From an uncultured Psychroflexus sp. (lineage in GTDB: Bacteria > Bacteroidota > Bacteroidia > Flavobacteriales > Flavobacteriaceae): a DNA stretch of 64,000 bases. The position numbers were made by a program, and so were the translations under genes. Below are positions 9,362 through 19,865 of the stretch, one piece after another. The notes under the pieces are model-generated. The model searched no databases, was not told where the DNA came from, and saw nothing but the letters and a program-made list of their open reading frames with translations. The stretch is from positions 43,189 through 107,188 of the forward strand of contig CAJXLO010000001.1 of the NCBI GenBank assembly GCA_913056525.1, written 5' to 3'. The stretch's first letter is position 1; the number at the start of each line of letters is the position of its first letter.

Positions 9362-11176
9362 TTACAATAGTTTATTTTTAATATCTTCAGCGGTTAGCTC
9401 GAGCATTACTCTTCTTCCATCAGGGGTTCGCATGGGTTCTTTGCACTTGAAGAGATCGTGGACCAATTGGACCGCTTCTTCATCCTGTAAAGCGTTACCG
9501 TTCTTGACCGCCATGGGTTTAGCTAATGTTCTGGCAATATGGTCATTCTTCTCGAAAGGTTGTTCCGGCAGATCTTGGTCGAGTTCTGAGATTATTTCAT
9601 CAAAGAACCTGTCTAACTGTTCATGCTGGAATTCTGACGGGATGCCGTGAATCTTCAATTGCTTATTATCCTGTTGGAATTGAAAACCTATGGATTCTAA
9701 TACGGTATTATGTTCTGATAATAATTGCATTTCCCTTTCTGAAAAATCCAATTGCAAAGGAAATAGCATTTGTTGGCTTGACGCTGATTCAATTGTTATA
9801 TTTTTCAAAATTTCTTCATAGCGTATTCTGTAATGCGCTCTATGTTGATCTAAAATGAAGATCTTATCTTTTTGCGGGAGAACCAGGAACTGATTATCAA
9901 ATTGAAAAATATTTTCATTTTCATCATCAAGTTGATCATTGAACAATGTCAATTCTTCATCTTTGCTCAAGAACTTCTCACCATCTAGCTCAAAATGACC
10001 AGGCTGAGCGGTTTGAGCCTCTGATGAACTAAAAGGACTTCGCTTATCAATGCCTCTATCCTCCTGTTGACGGAAGGGATTAAAATCCTTATCTACATCG
10101 ATACGTGGTGGTTTTACGGCTTTATGATGCTGACGGTATGAAGTGTCAAGCTCTGATCGCTTCTCAAAGTCCAGCACTGGTTTAACTTGATATTGACCTA
10201 AACTATGCTTGACCGCAGAATTGATGATCGCATAAATGGCATGTTCATTCTCAAACTGTATCTCTGTTTTTGTAGGATGGATATTGATATCGATACTTTT
10301 GGCATCCATGCTTAAGTCTAGAAAATAAGCTGGTATGGCCTTTTCCGGCAATAGACCTTCATATGCTTTTTGTACCGCATGGTGCAGATAAGGGCTCTTG
10401 ATAAAACGGTGATTTGCAAAAAAATACTGGTTGCCACGTTTCTTCTTGGCGTATTCTGGTTTGGTAATATAGCCGTTCACTTTGAGGATGTCCGTATTTT
10501 CCTGAATGGGAACCAGATGCTTGTCTATCTTTCTGCCCATTATACCTACGATACGTTGTCGCATCTTTCCTGCTGGAAGATGGAACAGTTCTCCCTGATC
10601 ATGGATCATCTTGAACTCGATCTGAGGATGAGCAAGCGCGACGCGCTGGAATTCATCAATATTATGGCGTTGTTCTACATTCTTGGACTTTAAGAAGTTC
10701 CTTCGAGCTGGAACATTGTAAAACAGATTCTTCACCAGAATGGAAGTTCCCGGATTAATAGCTACCGGTTCTTGCGACCTTACCTCGTTCCCTTCATTGA
10801 TGATGGCCGTTCCCAGTTCCTCATCGTGGGGTTTTGTCTTGAGTTCAAGATGCGCTACGGCTGCAATGGAAGCTAAAGCTTCTCCTCTAAAACCTTTTGT
10901 ATGTATATCAAAAAGATCTTCTGTCTTCTTGATCTTAGAAGTAGCATGTCTTTCCAGTGCCATCCTGGCGTCGGTTTCATTCATCCCGACACCATTATCC
11001 ACCACCTGGATCAGCTGTTTGCCAGCGTCCTTTACGATCAAAGTAATCGATGTCGCCTTAGCATCCACCGCATTTTCCATCAGTTCTTTGATCACGGAGC
11101 AAGGTCTTTGCACAACCTCACCGGCAGCGATCTGATTAGCAACATGTTCGGGTAGTAGTTGAATGATATCCTGCAT
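9362..11176 (-). CDS. mutL: DNA mismatch repair endonuclease MutL
   Basis: IIQLLPEHVANQIAAGEVVQRPCSVIKELMENAVDA; GFRGEALASIAAV. Confidence 0.97.
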   Translation of the reverse strand: MQDIIQLLPEHVANQIAAGEVVQRPCSVIKELMENAVDAKATSITLIVKDAGKQLIQVVDNGVGMNETDARMALERHATSKIKKTEDLFDIHTKGFRGEALASIAAVAHLELKTKPHDEELGTAIINEGNEVRSQEPVAINPGTSILVKNLFYNVPARRNFLKSKNVEQRHNIDEFQRVALAHPQIEFKMIHDQGELFHLPAGKMRQRIVGIMGRKIDKHLVPIQENTDILKVNGYITKPEYAKKKRGNQYFFANHRFIKSPYLHHAVQKAYEGLLPEKAIPAYFLDLSMDAKSIDINIHPTKTEIQFENEHAIYAIINSAVKHSLGQYQVKPVLDFEKRSELDTSYRQHHKAVKPPRIDVDKDFNPFRQQEDRGIDKRSPFSSSEAQTAQPGHFELDGEKFLSKDEELTLFNDQLDDENENIFQFDNQFLVLPQKDKIFILDQHRAHYRIRYEEILKNITIESASSQQMLFPLQLDFSEREMQLLSEHNTVLESIGFQFQQDNKQLKIHGIPSEFQHEQLDRFFDEIISELDQDLPEQPFEKNDHIARTLAKPMAVKNGNALQDEEAVQLVHDLFKCKEPMRTPDGRRVMLELTAEDIKNKLL

Positions 11177-11179
11177 GGG

Positions 11180-11470
11180 CTATTGCGTAAATATCGATAG
11201 GTCAAAATCTATGATCCACAGGAATATCAATACTAATATCATGACGATGATGATAAGATTCCTGTTGATGGATCGATTGCCACGGTGACGCATGTTCTTG
11301 CGGTCTTCCGCCCAATGTGAACCAAAGTCGATACTGTTCTTTTGCTCACGATATTTGTTCATCTTAAGGTCAAAATCGTAGATATTCGTATCTTTTTTAC
11401 CATTATAGTATCTGGGCGTATAATTATACCGCTGATTCTTAGGTAATTTAAAAGAATTAACTTTAAACAT
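11180..11470 (-). CDS. small conserved hypothetical membrane protein downstream of pheT and upstream of mutL
   Basis: 96-aa ORF with C-terminal TM (LIIIVMILVLIFLWII), 3 bp from mutL. Confidence 0.7.
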   Translation of the reverse strand: MFKVNSFKLPKNQRYNYTPRYYNGKKDTNIYDFDLKMNKYREQKNSIDFGSHWAEDRKNMRHRGNRSINRNLIIIVMILVLIFLWIIDFDLSIFTQ

Positions 11471-11697
11471 GATATCACATTAGATTTCAAAAATAAGGAA
11501 TTATACAATAATTCCCTTGATCCGCAGGTATATAAATATAACATGCTGATTATCTTTATAATAAGAAAACAGATATGCAGAGTGATAACTACGTGTTCAG
11601 GAACCGGTCACGGCTAGCCAGGCGAATGACCTTGTAAAATAACTTATTGATAAGACATCAGCAATAGCAACCTTTTGGGTGTGAAAATGTTTTCTAT

Positions 11698-14106
11698 CTA
11701 TCGTAATTGTGCTTGAAGTTGTTTTTCAAAGGCCTGTTGTAGTTTTTTCATCTGTTTATCTACCTGTTTATCCATTAGTGTCTTATTGCTGTCCTGAAAA
11801 GTAAAGCTTACGGCATAGCTTTTTTTCCCTTGTGGTAGTTTTTCACCCTCATATACATCAAAAAGGTCTACCTCTTTTAGTAACTTATTGTCAGTTTGAT
11901 AGGCGATATGCTTGATGTCTTCAAATTTTATCCCCTGATCGATTAATAAGGCGAAATCGCGTCTTACCGCTGGATATTTGGGAACTTCTAGAATTTGGGC
12001 TTCAGAATTCTTACTGATATCTAACAGCTTATCCCATAAAAGGTCTGCATGAATGACCGTTTGTTCTATGTTGAACTTTCTACAAGTTTCCGCATTAACC
12101 CTACCTAAAACACCTATCTTTTCATTTTTATAGGTTATTTCAATACCTTCAGCGATATCCTTATCATCGGTTGATGCGGTCTGGATATCCTGTAAACCTA
12201 ATTTTTGTAGTAAACTGTTCATCATCCCTTTCATATAAAAGAAACCAGCAGGCACTTCGGTTGTTAACCAACTTTCACGCGTCTTATTACCGGAGATCAA
12301 TAAACTAAGATGTTTGACTTCATGATATTCCTCAGAACGATGATAGGTCTTACCGAATTCGAAGAATTTTAGGTCTTTGTTCTTGCGGTTGATATTATGA
12401 CGAATACTTTCCAGACCGGAATATAACATAGAAGACCGCATTACCGATAGGTCTGAACTTAGCGGATTGTAGATGTCCACGCGACCCTCTACGCCTTCCT
12501 GATATTCTGCTTTCGTTAGCGAATTGTTCATCATCTCATAAAATCCGTTGCTGACCAGTTGGTTCGCAATGAGGTTCTGGATCTTATGGTCTTCGAACTT
12601 GCTGGTGTTGGCCACAAAGACATTGAAGGTGTCGTTCAGGGGAATGTTATTATATCCGTAAACCCTAAGGATCTCCTCGATAACATCTACTTCTCGTTTC
12701 ACATCGTTACGGTAAGGCGGAATGCTCAGGCCAATACCGCTTTCTGATATATTATTGACCTTGATCTCCAACGAGCTCAAGATGCTTTTGATCTCATTGG
12801 CATCTATTTCCTGCCCGATGATCCTATTGATCTTTTGAAAGGTCAGGAACACATTATGGTCCTCGAATTTATCGGGATAAAAATCGTCTACATCACTACT
12901 TATCTTAGCTCCAGTGAGTTCCTGAATGAGCAAGGCGGCATATAACAAAGCGTATTCTGTTATCTCAGGATCGGTACCCCGTTCGAACCTGAAGGAAGCA
13001 TCTGTGGATATTCCATGACGTTTGGCCGTTTTCCTTACGCTTACACCATTAAAGAAAGCACTTTCCAGGAAAATCGCCTTGGTCCTATCTGTTACACCGG
13101 AGTCCTTTCCACCCAAAACGCCAGCAATACATAAAGGTTTTTCCGCGTCACAGATCATTAGGTCTTCATCGCTGAGCGTTCTTTCTACATCATCTAAAGT
13201 CGTGAACTTTGTTCCTTTGCTCAGGGTTTTCACTTCTATAGTATCGTTGTAGACCTTATCCGCATCAAAGGCATGTAAAGGCTGGCCTAGTTCGTGCATC
13301 ACGTAATTGGTGACGTCTACTACATTGTTCTTCGGGTTTATGCCTATCGATCTTAGCCGGTTCTTTAACCATTCTGGTGAGTCCGTGATTTCCATTCCTG
13401 AAAGCGTCACACCGGTGTAACGCGGCACCAGATCAGAACGTTTTACATTTATCTTCATTTTTCTGCTACGGTCATCAACATGGAAGTTAGAGATGGAAGG
13501 TGTGTTAATGGGTGTTTTTCTTCCACGCTGCAACAAGGCCGCCCTAAGATCGCGGGCAACGCCCCAATGGCTCATCGCATCTGACCGATTTGGCGTAAGA
13601 CCGATATCAAAGACATGATCGTTCTCCACTTCAAAAACTTCTAGTAGCGGTGTTCCTGGCCTTATCTGATCATCCAGTTCCAGTATGCCACTACTGTCTT
13701 CTCCCACGCTGATCTCATTTTCTGAGCAGATCATGCCGTAACTGTGCTCGCCACGAATCTTCCCTTTCTTGATCTTCAACTGGCTTCCATCATTCGCCGT
13801 AATGGTCGTACCTATGGTGGCGACAGCTACTTTTAGTCCTTTTCTGACGTTAGGCGCACCACAAATGATCTGGAGATTCTCCTCATCCCCTATGTCAACA
13901 GTGGTCAATTTTAGCTTATCCGCATTAGGATGCTGTTCACAATGGGTTACTTCACCCACAACGATCCCTTTCAAACTTCCAGGTATCGATTCGAAATGTT
14001 CAATACCTTCTACCTCTAATCCAAGGTTCGTGAGGATCTCAGCAGTTTCATTTTCATCTAGTTTAAGATTGACGAATTGTTGTAGCCAATTGAAAGAAAT
14101 TTTCAT
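11698..14106 (-). CDS. pheT: phenylalanine--tRNA ligase subunit beta
   Basis: MKISFNWLQQFV, tRNA-binding N-domain, LTPNRSDAMSHWGVARDL, FDAFEGEKLPQGKKS-like C-terminus. Confidence 0.97.
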   Translation of the reverse strand: MKISFNWLQQFVNLKLDENETAEILTNLGLEVEGIEHFESIPGSLKGIVVGEVTHCEQHPNADKLKLTTVDIGDEENLQIICGAPNVRKGLKVAVATIGTTITANDGSQLKIKKGKIRGEHSYGMICSENEISVGEDSSGILELDDQIRPGTPLLEVFEVENDHVFDIGLTPNRSDAMSHWGVARDLRAALLQRGRKTPINTPSISNFHVDDRSRKMKINVKRSDLVPRYTGVTLSGMEITDSPEWLKNRLRSIGINPKNNVVDVTNYVMHELGQPLHAFDADKVYNDTIEVKTLSKGTKFTTLDDVERTLSDEDLMICDAEKPLCIAGVLGGKDSGVTDRTKAIFLESAFFNGVSVRKTAKRHGISTDASFRFERGTDPEITEYALLYAALLIQELTGAKISSDVDDFYPDKFEDHNVFLTFQKINRIIGQEIDANEIKSILSSLEIKVNNISESGIGLSIPPYRNDVKREVDVIEEILRVYGYNNIPLNDTFNVFVANTSKFEDHKIQNLIANQLVSNGFYEMMNNSLTKAEYQEGVEGRVDIYNPLSSDLSVMRSSMLYSGLESIRHNINRKNKDLKFFEFGKTYHRSEEYHEVKHLSLLISGNKTRESWLTTEVPAGFFYMKGMMNSLLQKLGLQDIQTASTDDKDIAEGIEITYKNEKIGVLGRVNAETCRKFNIEQTVIHADLLWDKLLDISKNSEAQILEVPKYPAVRRDFALLIDQGIKFEDIKHIAYQTDNKLLKEVDLFDVYEGEKLPQGKKSYAVSFTFQDSNKTLMDKQVDKQMKKLQQAFEKQLQAQLR

Positions 14107-14299
14107 CTAAAAAAATTTTGACAAATATATAAAACCCTGATGCAAACAAGTGCTTAGGGGTAAGCGGATGTGTTGATTTATTTTAATGATAGGTTTCGAA
14201 TGCATTTAATGGCCATTGACAGCAAATGCCATAATTTCTTATCAAGCTCTTAAATATTCAAAAAATTATTCTAATTTTATGAACTAAACCTATCCTTCA

Positions 14300-16243
14300 A
14301 TGAGAAAGCAGCAACGTGTTATTATAGAGCAAGTTCAGCCGCAGTTAGATTGCGGTAGATTTTTTATTAAAAGATGTGTGGATGATTGGGTGGATATAAG
14401 GGCGCATATCTTTGCTGATGGACATGACCTGCTTCGCGCTGTCGTCCATGTAAAACACGAATCCGATGATTCAGATATACAGGAAGTTCCTTTGGAGCAT
14501 ACTGTAAACGATGAATATGAAGCACATTTCAAGGTACATCAACAAGGATCCTACACGTATCAAATAGAAGCCTGGATCGATCATCCTCTGAACTGGCAAT
14601 CCGGAATCACTAAGAAGATCGATAATAATGTCTATGTGAAAAGTGAACTTTTAGAAGGGATCGATCATCTTGAGCCCATCTTCCACAAAAGTATTTCCGA
14701 GGAAGAAAGGTCTATCCTGGACAAAGCGAAAACGGCGTTTGCAGATAAAAATCGATACGAGGAAGCTTGTGATCTGGCAAAACAAGATCAGTTAAGATCG
14801 ATATTGCTAAAATATCCTACACGAGCCAATGCTTCTTATTCAAAAGAACTACAGGTTTATGTTGATAGAAAGAAGGCGCAGTTCAGCACCTGGTATGAGT
14901 TCTTTCCACGATCAGCAGCTGAAGAACCCGGCAAACACGGAACTTTTCAGGACTGTAAACGATTGATACCCCGTATCGCAGAAATGGGCTTTGATGTGGT
15001 TTATTTTCCGCCGATCCATCCTATAGGTGAGAAGAACAGAAAAGGAAAGAACAATACGACCGAAGCTGAACCAACAGATAGCGGAGTTCCATGGGCGATC
15101 GGTTCAAAGCACGGCGGACACAAAGCCGTACATCCGGAACTGGGAAGCGAGCAAGACCTGATGGAACTGGTCGAGGTCATCAGAGAGAACGGTATGGAGC
15201 TTGCACTGGACCTGGCTTTTCAGGCTGCACCGGACCATCCTTACCTTAGTGAGCGTCCGGAGTGGTTCAGGTTTAGACCTGATGGAAGTATGCAGTATGC
15301 AGAAAATCCCCCAAAAAAGTATCAGGACATCGTCAATTTCAACTTTGAATGTGATGCGGTAGATGAACTTTGGGAAGAACTTGTCAGCATTGGGATGTTC
15401 TGGGCAGATAAAGGAATCCGCATCTTTCGCGTAGATAATCCACATACCAAACCCTATCAATTCTGGGGACATTTCATTGAACGGATCAAGAACAAGTATC
15501 CGGATACACTTTTCTTATCAGAAGCATTTTCGCGACCTAAAGTGATGAAAGAATTGGCCAAACAAGGATTTTCACAATCCTATACCTATTTTACCTGGCG
15601 ACCCAACAAGCAAGACCTTATTGATTATGTCAATGAATTGACCAAAACGGAAATGGTGGAATTCTTCCGCCCGAATTTTTGGCCGAACACACCGGATATT
15701 AACCCCTATCAATTACAGGGAGCGAATGAGGCACAGTTCATTATACGTTATGTCCTGGCAGCCACATTATCATCTAACACCGGTATTTACGGGCCGGTCT
15801 ATGAGCAAATGATAAGCGATGCTGTTCCTGGTAAGGAAGAATACCTAGACTCCGAGAAATACGAGATCAAACATTGGGATTGGAACAAAAAGAACAAATT
15901 ATCGCATCTGATACAGAAGATCAATCATCAGCGAAAATTAGAACCAGCCTTACAGCAAACAAAGAACATCGAATTCTGTCCGATAGAAAACGAACAGATG
16001 ATCGCCTATATCAAGTGGGATGATGATCTGACAAATGAACTCTTGGTGGTCGTAAACCTGGACCCGAACTATGCTCAGCAGGCAAATTTGCACATTCCTT
16101 TTGAACGGATAAGCTTACAGCCGGAAAATGCTTTTCAGGTGCAGGACCTCATCACGCAAAACACTTACAACTGGCAGGGCGACTGGAATTTTGTAGAATT
16201 ACATCCCGGTATGCCTTTCCATTTGTTTAAAATCATACATTGA
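14300..16243 (+). CDS. glgE: alpha-1,4-glucan:maltose-1-phosphate maltosyltransferase (GlgE type)
   Basis: WYEFFPRSAAEEPGKHGTFQDC, VYFPPIHPIGEKNRKGKNN, IFRVDNPHTKPYQFW. Confidence 0.93.
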   Translation: MRKQQRVIIEQVQPQLDCGRFFIKRCVDDWVDIRAHIFADGHDLLRAVVHVKHESDDSDIQEVPLEHTVNDEYEAHFKVHQQGSYTYQIEAWIDHPLNWQSGITKKIDNNVYVKSELLEGIDHLEPIFHKSISEEERSILDKAKTAFADKNRYEEACDLAKQDQLRSILLKYPTRANASYSKELQVYVDRKKAQFSTWYEFFPRSAAEEPGKHGTFQDCKRLIPRIAEMGFDVVYFPPIHPIGEKNRKGKNNTTEAEPTDSGVPWAIGSKHGGHKAVHPELGSEQDLMELVEVIRENGMELALDLAFQAAPDHPYLSERPEWFRFRPDGSMQYAENPPKKYQDIVNFNFECDAVDELWEELVSIGMFWADKGIRIFRVDNPHTKPYQFWGHFIERIKNKYPDTLFLSEAFSRPKVMKELAKQGFSQSYTYFTWRPNKQDLIDYVNELTKTEMVEFFRPNFWPNTPDINPYQLQGANEAQFIIRYVLAATLSSNTGIYGPVYEQMISDAVPGKEEYLDSEKYEIKHWDWNKKNKLSHLIQKINHQRKLEPALQQTKNIEFCPIENEQMIAYIKWDDDLTNELLVVVNLDPNYAQQANLHIPFERISLQPENAFQVQDLITQNTYNWQGDWNFVELHPGMPFHLFKIIH

Positions 16244-16245
16244 TC

Positions 16246-17898
16246 ATGGGAGAAAAGCATCATAAAACGGATAACGGCGAAGCGTCCTTTTCTTATGATT
16301 CAGAGTGGAAGGACCTTTTGGAACACGAAGACTTTAAACGGGAGCTCAGGGAAGATATCCTGGAAAGCTATATCATCAAACAACGCTGGTATGGCGCGAA
16401 GTCAAGCACGCTCAAATACATTGAGATCATAGATAATTTTGTGATCGATAATGATGAGAACGATCGCTTCTTCGGTATCGTTATAGAAGTGAACTTCAAA
16501 GAAGCTTTCGTACAAAACTATTTTATTCCGATAGGTTTAGTGGATGACACATCTTATGTGGACAATAATTATATAGCTAAGCTTGAACTCAACGACCTGA
16601 GTGGTTATCTTGTAGATGCGATCTTGTTAGAATCCTTCAGGAAACTGGTCTTCCAGAAGATCATTGAAGGAAGAAAGGATAAATATCCTAATATTGAATA
16701 TAGAAAAGGAAGAAAATGTGAACCAGTAGAATACAAATCCTCCAATTTCCTGGGAGCTGAGCAAAGCAATACATCGATCATCTATAATGATGCCTACATC
16801 CTCAAGTTCTTCAGACGTGTTTATATCGATCAAAATCCGGATTATGAGATCAGTAAATATCTGACGAACAAAGGTCATTTTAACAATACGCCCGGATACT
16901 CGGGAAGTATAACACTTAGGTTCAGTGATAAAAACGTAATCACGCTGGCATTGATGCAAGAATTAGTTCCCAATGAAGGTGATGCCTGGGATTATTTCCT
17001 GAAGAACATCAAAGAAGCATTTTTCAAGATAAAAGAAAGAGAAACGGAAACGGACTGGCATCAACTCAAAAAGCTCGACCCGTTTGATAAGGTTCGCGTA
17101 GGTGAGATCGACCACACAGTATTAGACCTTTGTGGAAGAGACTTTTTCGAAGATGTTGAGAAATTAGCCTTCAGAACCGCGCAAATGCACGTGTCGCTGG
17201 GTCTGGAGCGGATAAGTACAGCCTTTACGCCAGCTCCCTATTCTTACGATTATACGGTCTGGTTAAAGAACCGCGTGATGTATATGCTCGATAACCGTAT
17301 CAATCTGCTGGAGAACAGTTTGCACAAACTGGAAGGAATGCGGCTTGATATGGCACAAGAGATATTAGCGAACAAAAAGCTCATCAAAAAAAGATTCCTG
17401 GACTTTGACGAAGCTAAATTAAAGAGCGAACGCATCAGGATACACGGTGATTATCATCTGGGACAAGTCCTGGTCCAGGATAGGGATTTCTATATCATTG
17501 ATTTTGAGGGAGAGCCGGAAAGTACCATTCGCGATAGGAAAGTGAAGCAACCCCCGATAAAAGATGTAGCCGGTATGTTCCGCTCCTTTAACTATGCGGT
17601 CTATTCGATCGTCTTCACTTATCAAAGTCAATTACATCAACCTTTGGAAACGCTTTCCCATATAGCAGATGTCATCTATTCTAATATGGTATCGGTATTC
17701 CTGAACACCTACATCAATGAAGTGCAGATCAATAATTTGAACATCGGCTATGATAAAGAGATAGAATTCTTATTACAGTATTGTTTATTGGAAAAAGCAG
17801 TGTATGAGCTAGGTTATGAGCTCAATGCACGTCCGCGATGGACGATCATCCCACTAAAAGGAATTTCAAATATTTTAAACGACCACACTTATGAGTAA
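16246..17898 (+). CDS. maltokinase (Mak/Pep2-like, aminoglycoside phosphotransferase fold)
   Basis: QRWYGAKSS N-cap motif; RIHGDYHLGQVLVQDRDFYIIDFEGEPE catalytic motif; between glgE and glgB. Confidence 0.88.
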   Translation: MGEKHHKTDNGEASFSYDSEWKDLLEHEDFKRELREDILESYIIKQRWYGAKSSTLKYIEIIDNFVIDNDENDRFFGIVIEVNFKEAFVQNYFIPIGLVDDTSYVDNNYIAKLELNDLSGYLVDAILLESFRKLVFQKIIEGRKDKYPNIEYRKGRKCEPVEYKSSNFLGAEQSNTSIIYNDAYILKFFRRVYIDQNPDYEISKYLTNKGHFNNTPGYSGSITLRFSDKNVITLALMQELVPNEGDAWDYFLKNIKEAFFKIKERETETDWHQLKKLDPFDKVRVGEIDHTVLDLCGRDFFEDVEKLAFRTAQMHVSLGLERISTAFTPAPYSYDYTVWLKNRVMYMLDNRINLLENSLHKLEGMRLDMAQEILANKKLIKKRFLDFDEAKLKSERIRIHGDYHLGQVLVQDRDFYIIDFEGEPESTIRDRKVKQPPIKDVAGMFRSFNYAVYSIVFTYQSQLHQPLETLSHIADVIYSNMVSVFLNTYINEVQINNLNIGYDKEIEFLLQYCLLEKAVYELGYELNARPRWTIIPLKGISNILNDHTYE

Positions 17899-19798
17899 TG
17901 TAATAACATACAGCAAGTTCACCGATTTTGATATCGATCTTTTCAAATCCGGAAAACATTTCAGGCTTTACGATAAGCTAGGTTCCTTTCCTATGGAGCT
18001 GAATGAGGAAAAAGGCACTTATTTTGCCGTTTGGGCTCCATCGGCTAAGAATGTCTCGGTAATCGGTGATTTCAATTATTGGATAGAAGGCGAACATCCG
18101 CTTAACGTAAGATGGGACGGTAGTGGTATCTGGGAAGGCTTTATCAAAGGCGTACATCAGGGCGATATCTATAAATATAAGATACAATCGCATCATAATG
18201 ATATCAAGACCGAAAAATCCGACCCTTATGCGAAAAGGTTCGAGCATCCGCCTAAGAACGCATCCGTCGTTTGGGAGCTCAACAGCAACTGGAATGATGA
18301 ACAATGGATGAAGGACAGAAAAAAACACAATGCTTTGGACCGGCCATTTTCTGTGTATGAAGTTCATTTAACTTCCTGGAAAAGAATGGTAGAAGAAGAC
18401 AGAAGTCTGAGCTATCTGGAACTGGCGGATGAACTCGTGAATTATGTTAAAAAGATGAACTTCACGCACGTTGAGCTCATGCCTGTGATGGAATATCCTT
18501 TTGATCCCAGTTGGGGCTATCAGGTGACCGGCTACTTCGCTCCTACTTCACGTCTGGGTTATCCAGAGGAATTCATGCAGCTCGTAGATGCCTTGCATCA
18601 GGCGAACATCGGGGTTATCCTGGATTGGGTTCCTTCACACTTCCCAGAAGATGCGCACGGTCTGGGGAATTTTGACGGAACGCACGTCTATGAACATCCG
18701 GATCGGAAAAAAGGGTATCATCCGGACTGGAAATCATTGATATTCAATTATGGGAGGAACGAGGTGCGCTCGTTTCTGATATCCAATGCGCTTTTCTGGT
18801 TGGACCAATATCACGCCGACGGTATTCGCGTTGATGCGGTTGCTTCTATGTTGTTCCTGGACTATTCCCGGGAAGATGGTGAGTGGGAACCTAATAAATA
18901 TGGCGGTAGAGAAAACCTGGAAGCCATAAGCTTCATGAAAGAGCTCAATGAGGCTGTTTACGAGAACTTCCCCGATGTACAGACCATCGCTGAAGAGTCC
19001 ACAAGCTATCCAATGGTATCTAAACCAACGTATATCGGCGGATTGGGCTTTGGCATGAAATGGATGATGGGATGGATGAACGATACTTTGACCTACTTTG
19101 CCAAAGATCCGGCATACAGGAAATATCACCAGGACGATATCACCTTTAGTCTGAACTATGCGTTTAGCGAGAACTTTATGTTGCCGCTATCCCATGATGA
19201 GGTCGTTCACGGAAAAGGTTCCATGTTTGAGAAAATGCCTGGCGATGAATGGCAAAAAATGGCCAATCTACGCGTACTCTATGGCTATATGCTGACCCAT
19301 CCGGGAACGAGCCTTCTATTCCAGGGTAATGAATTCGGGCAAAGGAATGAGTGGAACTTCCAGCAAAGCCTGGATTGGCATCAACTGGACAATGAACTGC
19401 ATAAACAATTAAGCAATTTTGTTTCTGACCTTAATCTACTTTATAAGGAACAGCCTGCATTATTTGAAAAACAATTCGACCAGGATGGCTTTGAGTGGAT
19501 CGATTTTAGCGATGATCAAAATTCTGTCATGATCTATGTGAGGAAAGGAGTACACGCGTCTGAAAAATTATTGATCGCGCTTAATTTAACACCGGTACCC
19601 CGCGAGAACTATCACATTGGGCTTCCTGAATGTAGCTCGCTAGAATTGATCATGAACTCGGATAATAAGAAATACGGCGGATCCGGTAACTATCCTAATA
19701 AAAAGACGCGTATCAAAAACGAAAAAAAGCACGGAAGAAGTTCATCAACCGTATTAGACCTACCGCCTCTAGCAGCAATGATATTTTCGGTTAAATAA
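17891..19798 (+). CDS. glgB: 1,4-alpha-glucan branching enzyme
   Basis: YEVHLTSWKR, ADGIRVDAVASMLFLDYSR, LPLSHDEVVHGKGSM. Confidence 0.96.
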   Translation: MSNVITYSKFTDFDIDLFKSGKHFRLYDKLGSFPMELNEEKGTYFAVWAPSAKNVSVIGDFNYWIEGEHPLNVRWDGSGIWEGFIKGVHQGDIYKYKIQSHHNDIKTEKSDPYAKRFEHPPKNASVVWELNSNWNDEQWMKDRKKHNALDRPFSVYEVHLTSWKRMVEEDRSLSYLELADELVNYVKKMNFTHVELMPVMEYPFDPSWGYQVTGYFAPTSRLGYPEEFMQLVDALHQANIGVILDWVPSHFPEDAHGLGNFDGTHVYEHPDRKKGYHPDWKSLIFNYGRNEVRSFLISNALFWLDQYHADGIRVDAVASMLFLDYSREDGEWEPNKYGGRENLEAISFMKELNEAVYENFPDVQTIAEESTSYPMVSKPTYIGGLGFGMKWMMGWMNDTLTYFAKDPAYRKYHQDDITFSLNYAFSENFMLPLSHDEVVHGKGSMFEKMPGDEWQKMANLRVLYGYMLTHPGTSLLFQGNEFGQRNEWNFQQSLDWHQLDNELHKQLSNFVSDLNLLYKEQPALFEKQFDQDGFEWIDFSDDQNSVMIYVRKGVHASEKLLIALNLTPVPRENYHIGLPECSSLELIMNSDNKKYGGSGNYPNKKTRIKNEKKHGRSSSTVLDLPPLAAMIFSVK

Positions 19799-19801
19799 TG
19801 T

Positions 19802-19824
19802 GTAGTTTTATTGATTAAAACTAC
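19802..19824. other. perfect 9-bp inverted repeat (GTAGTTTTA-TTGAT-TAAAACTAC) between glgB and GH31
   Basis: Directly visible; AT-rich hairpin immediately after the glgB stop, without a strong U-tract. Confidence 0.55.
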
Positions 19825-19865
19825 TTAATTTGCGCCCGAACTAAAATTCACATAGTGTACATTCT

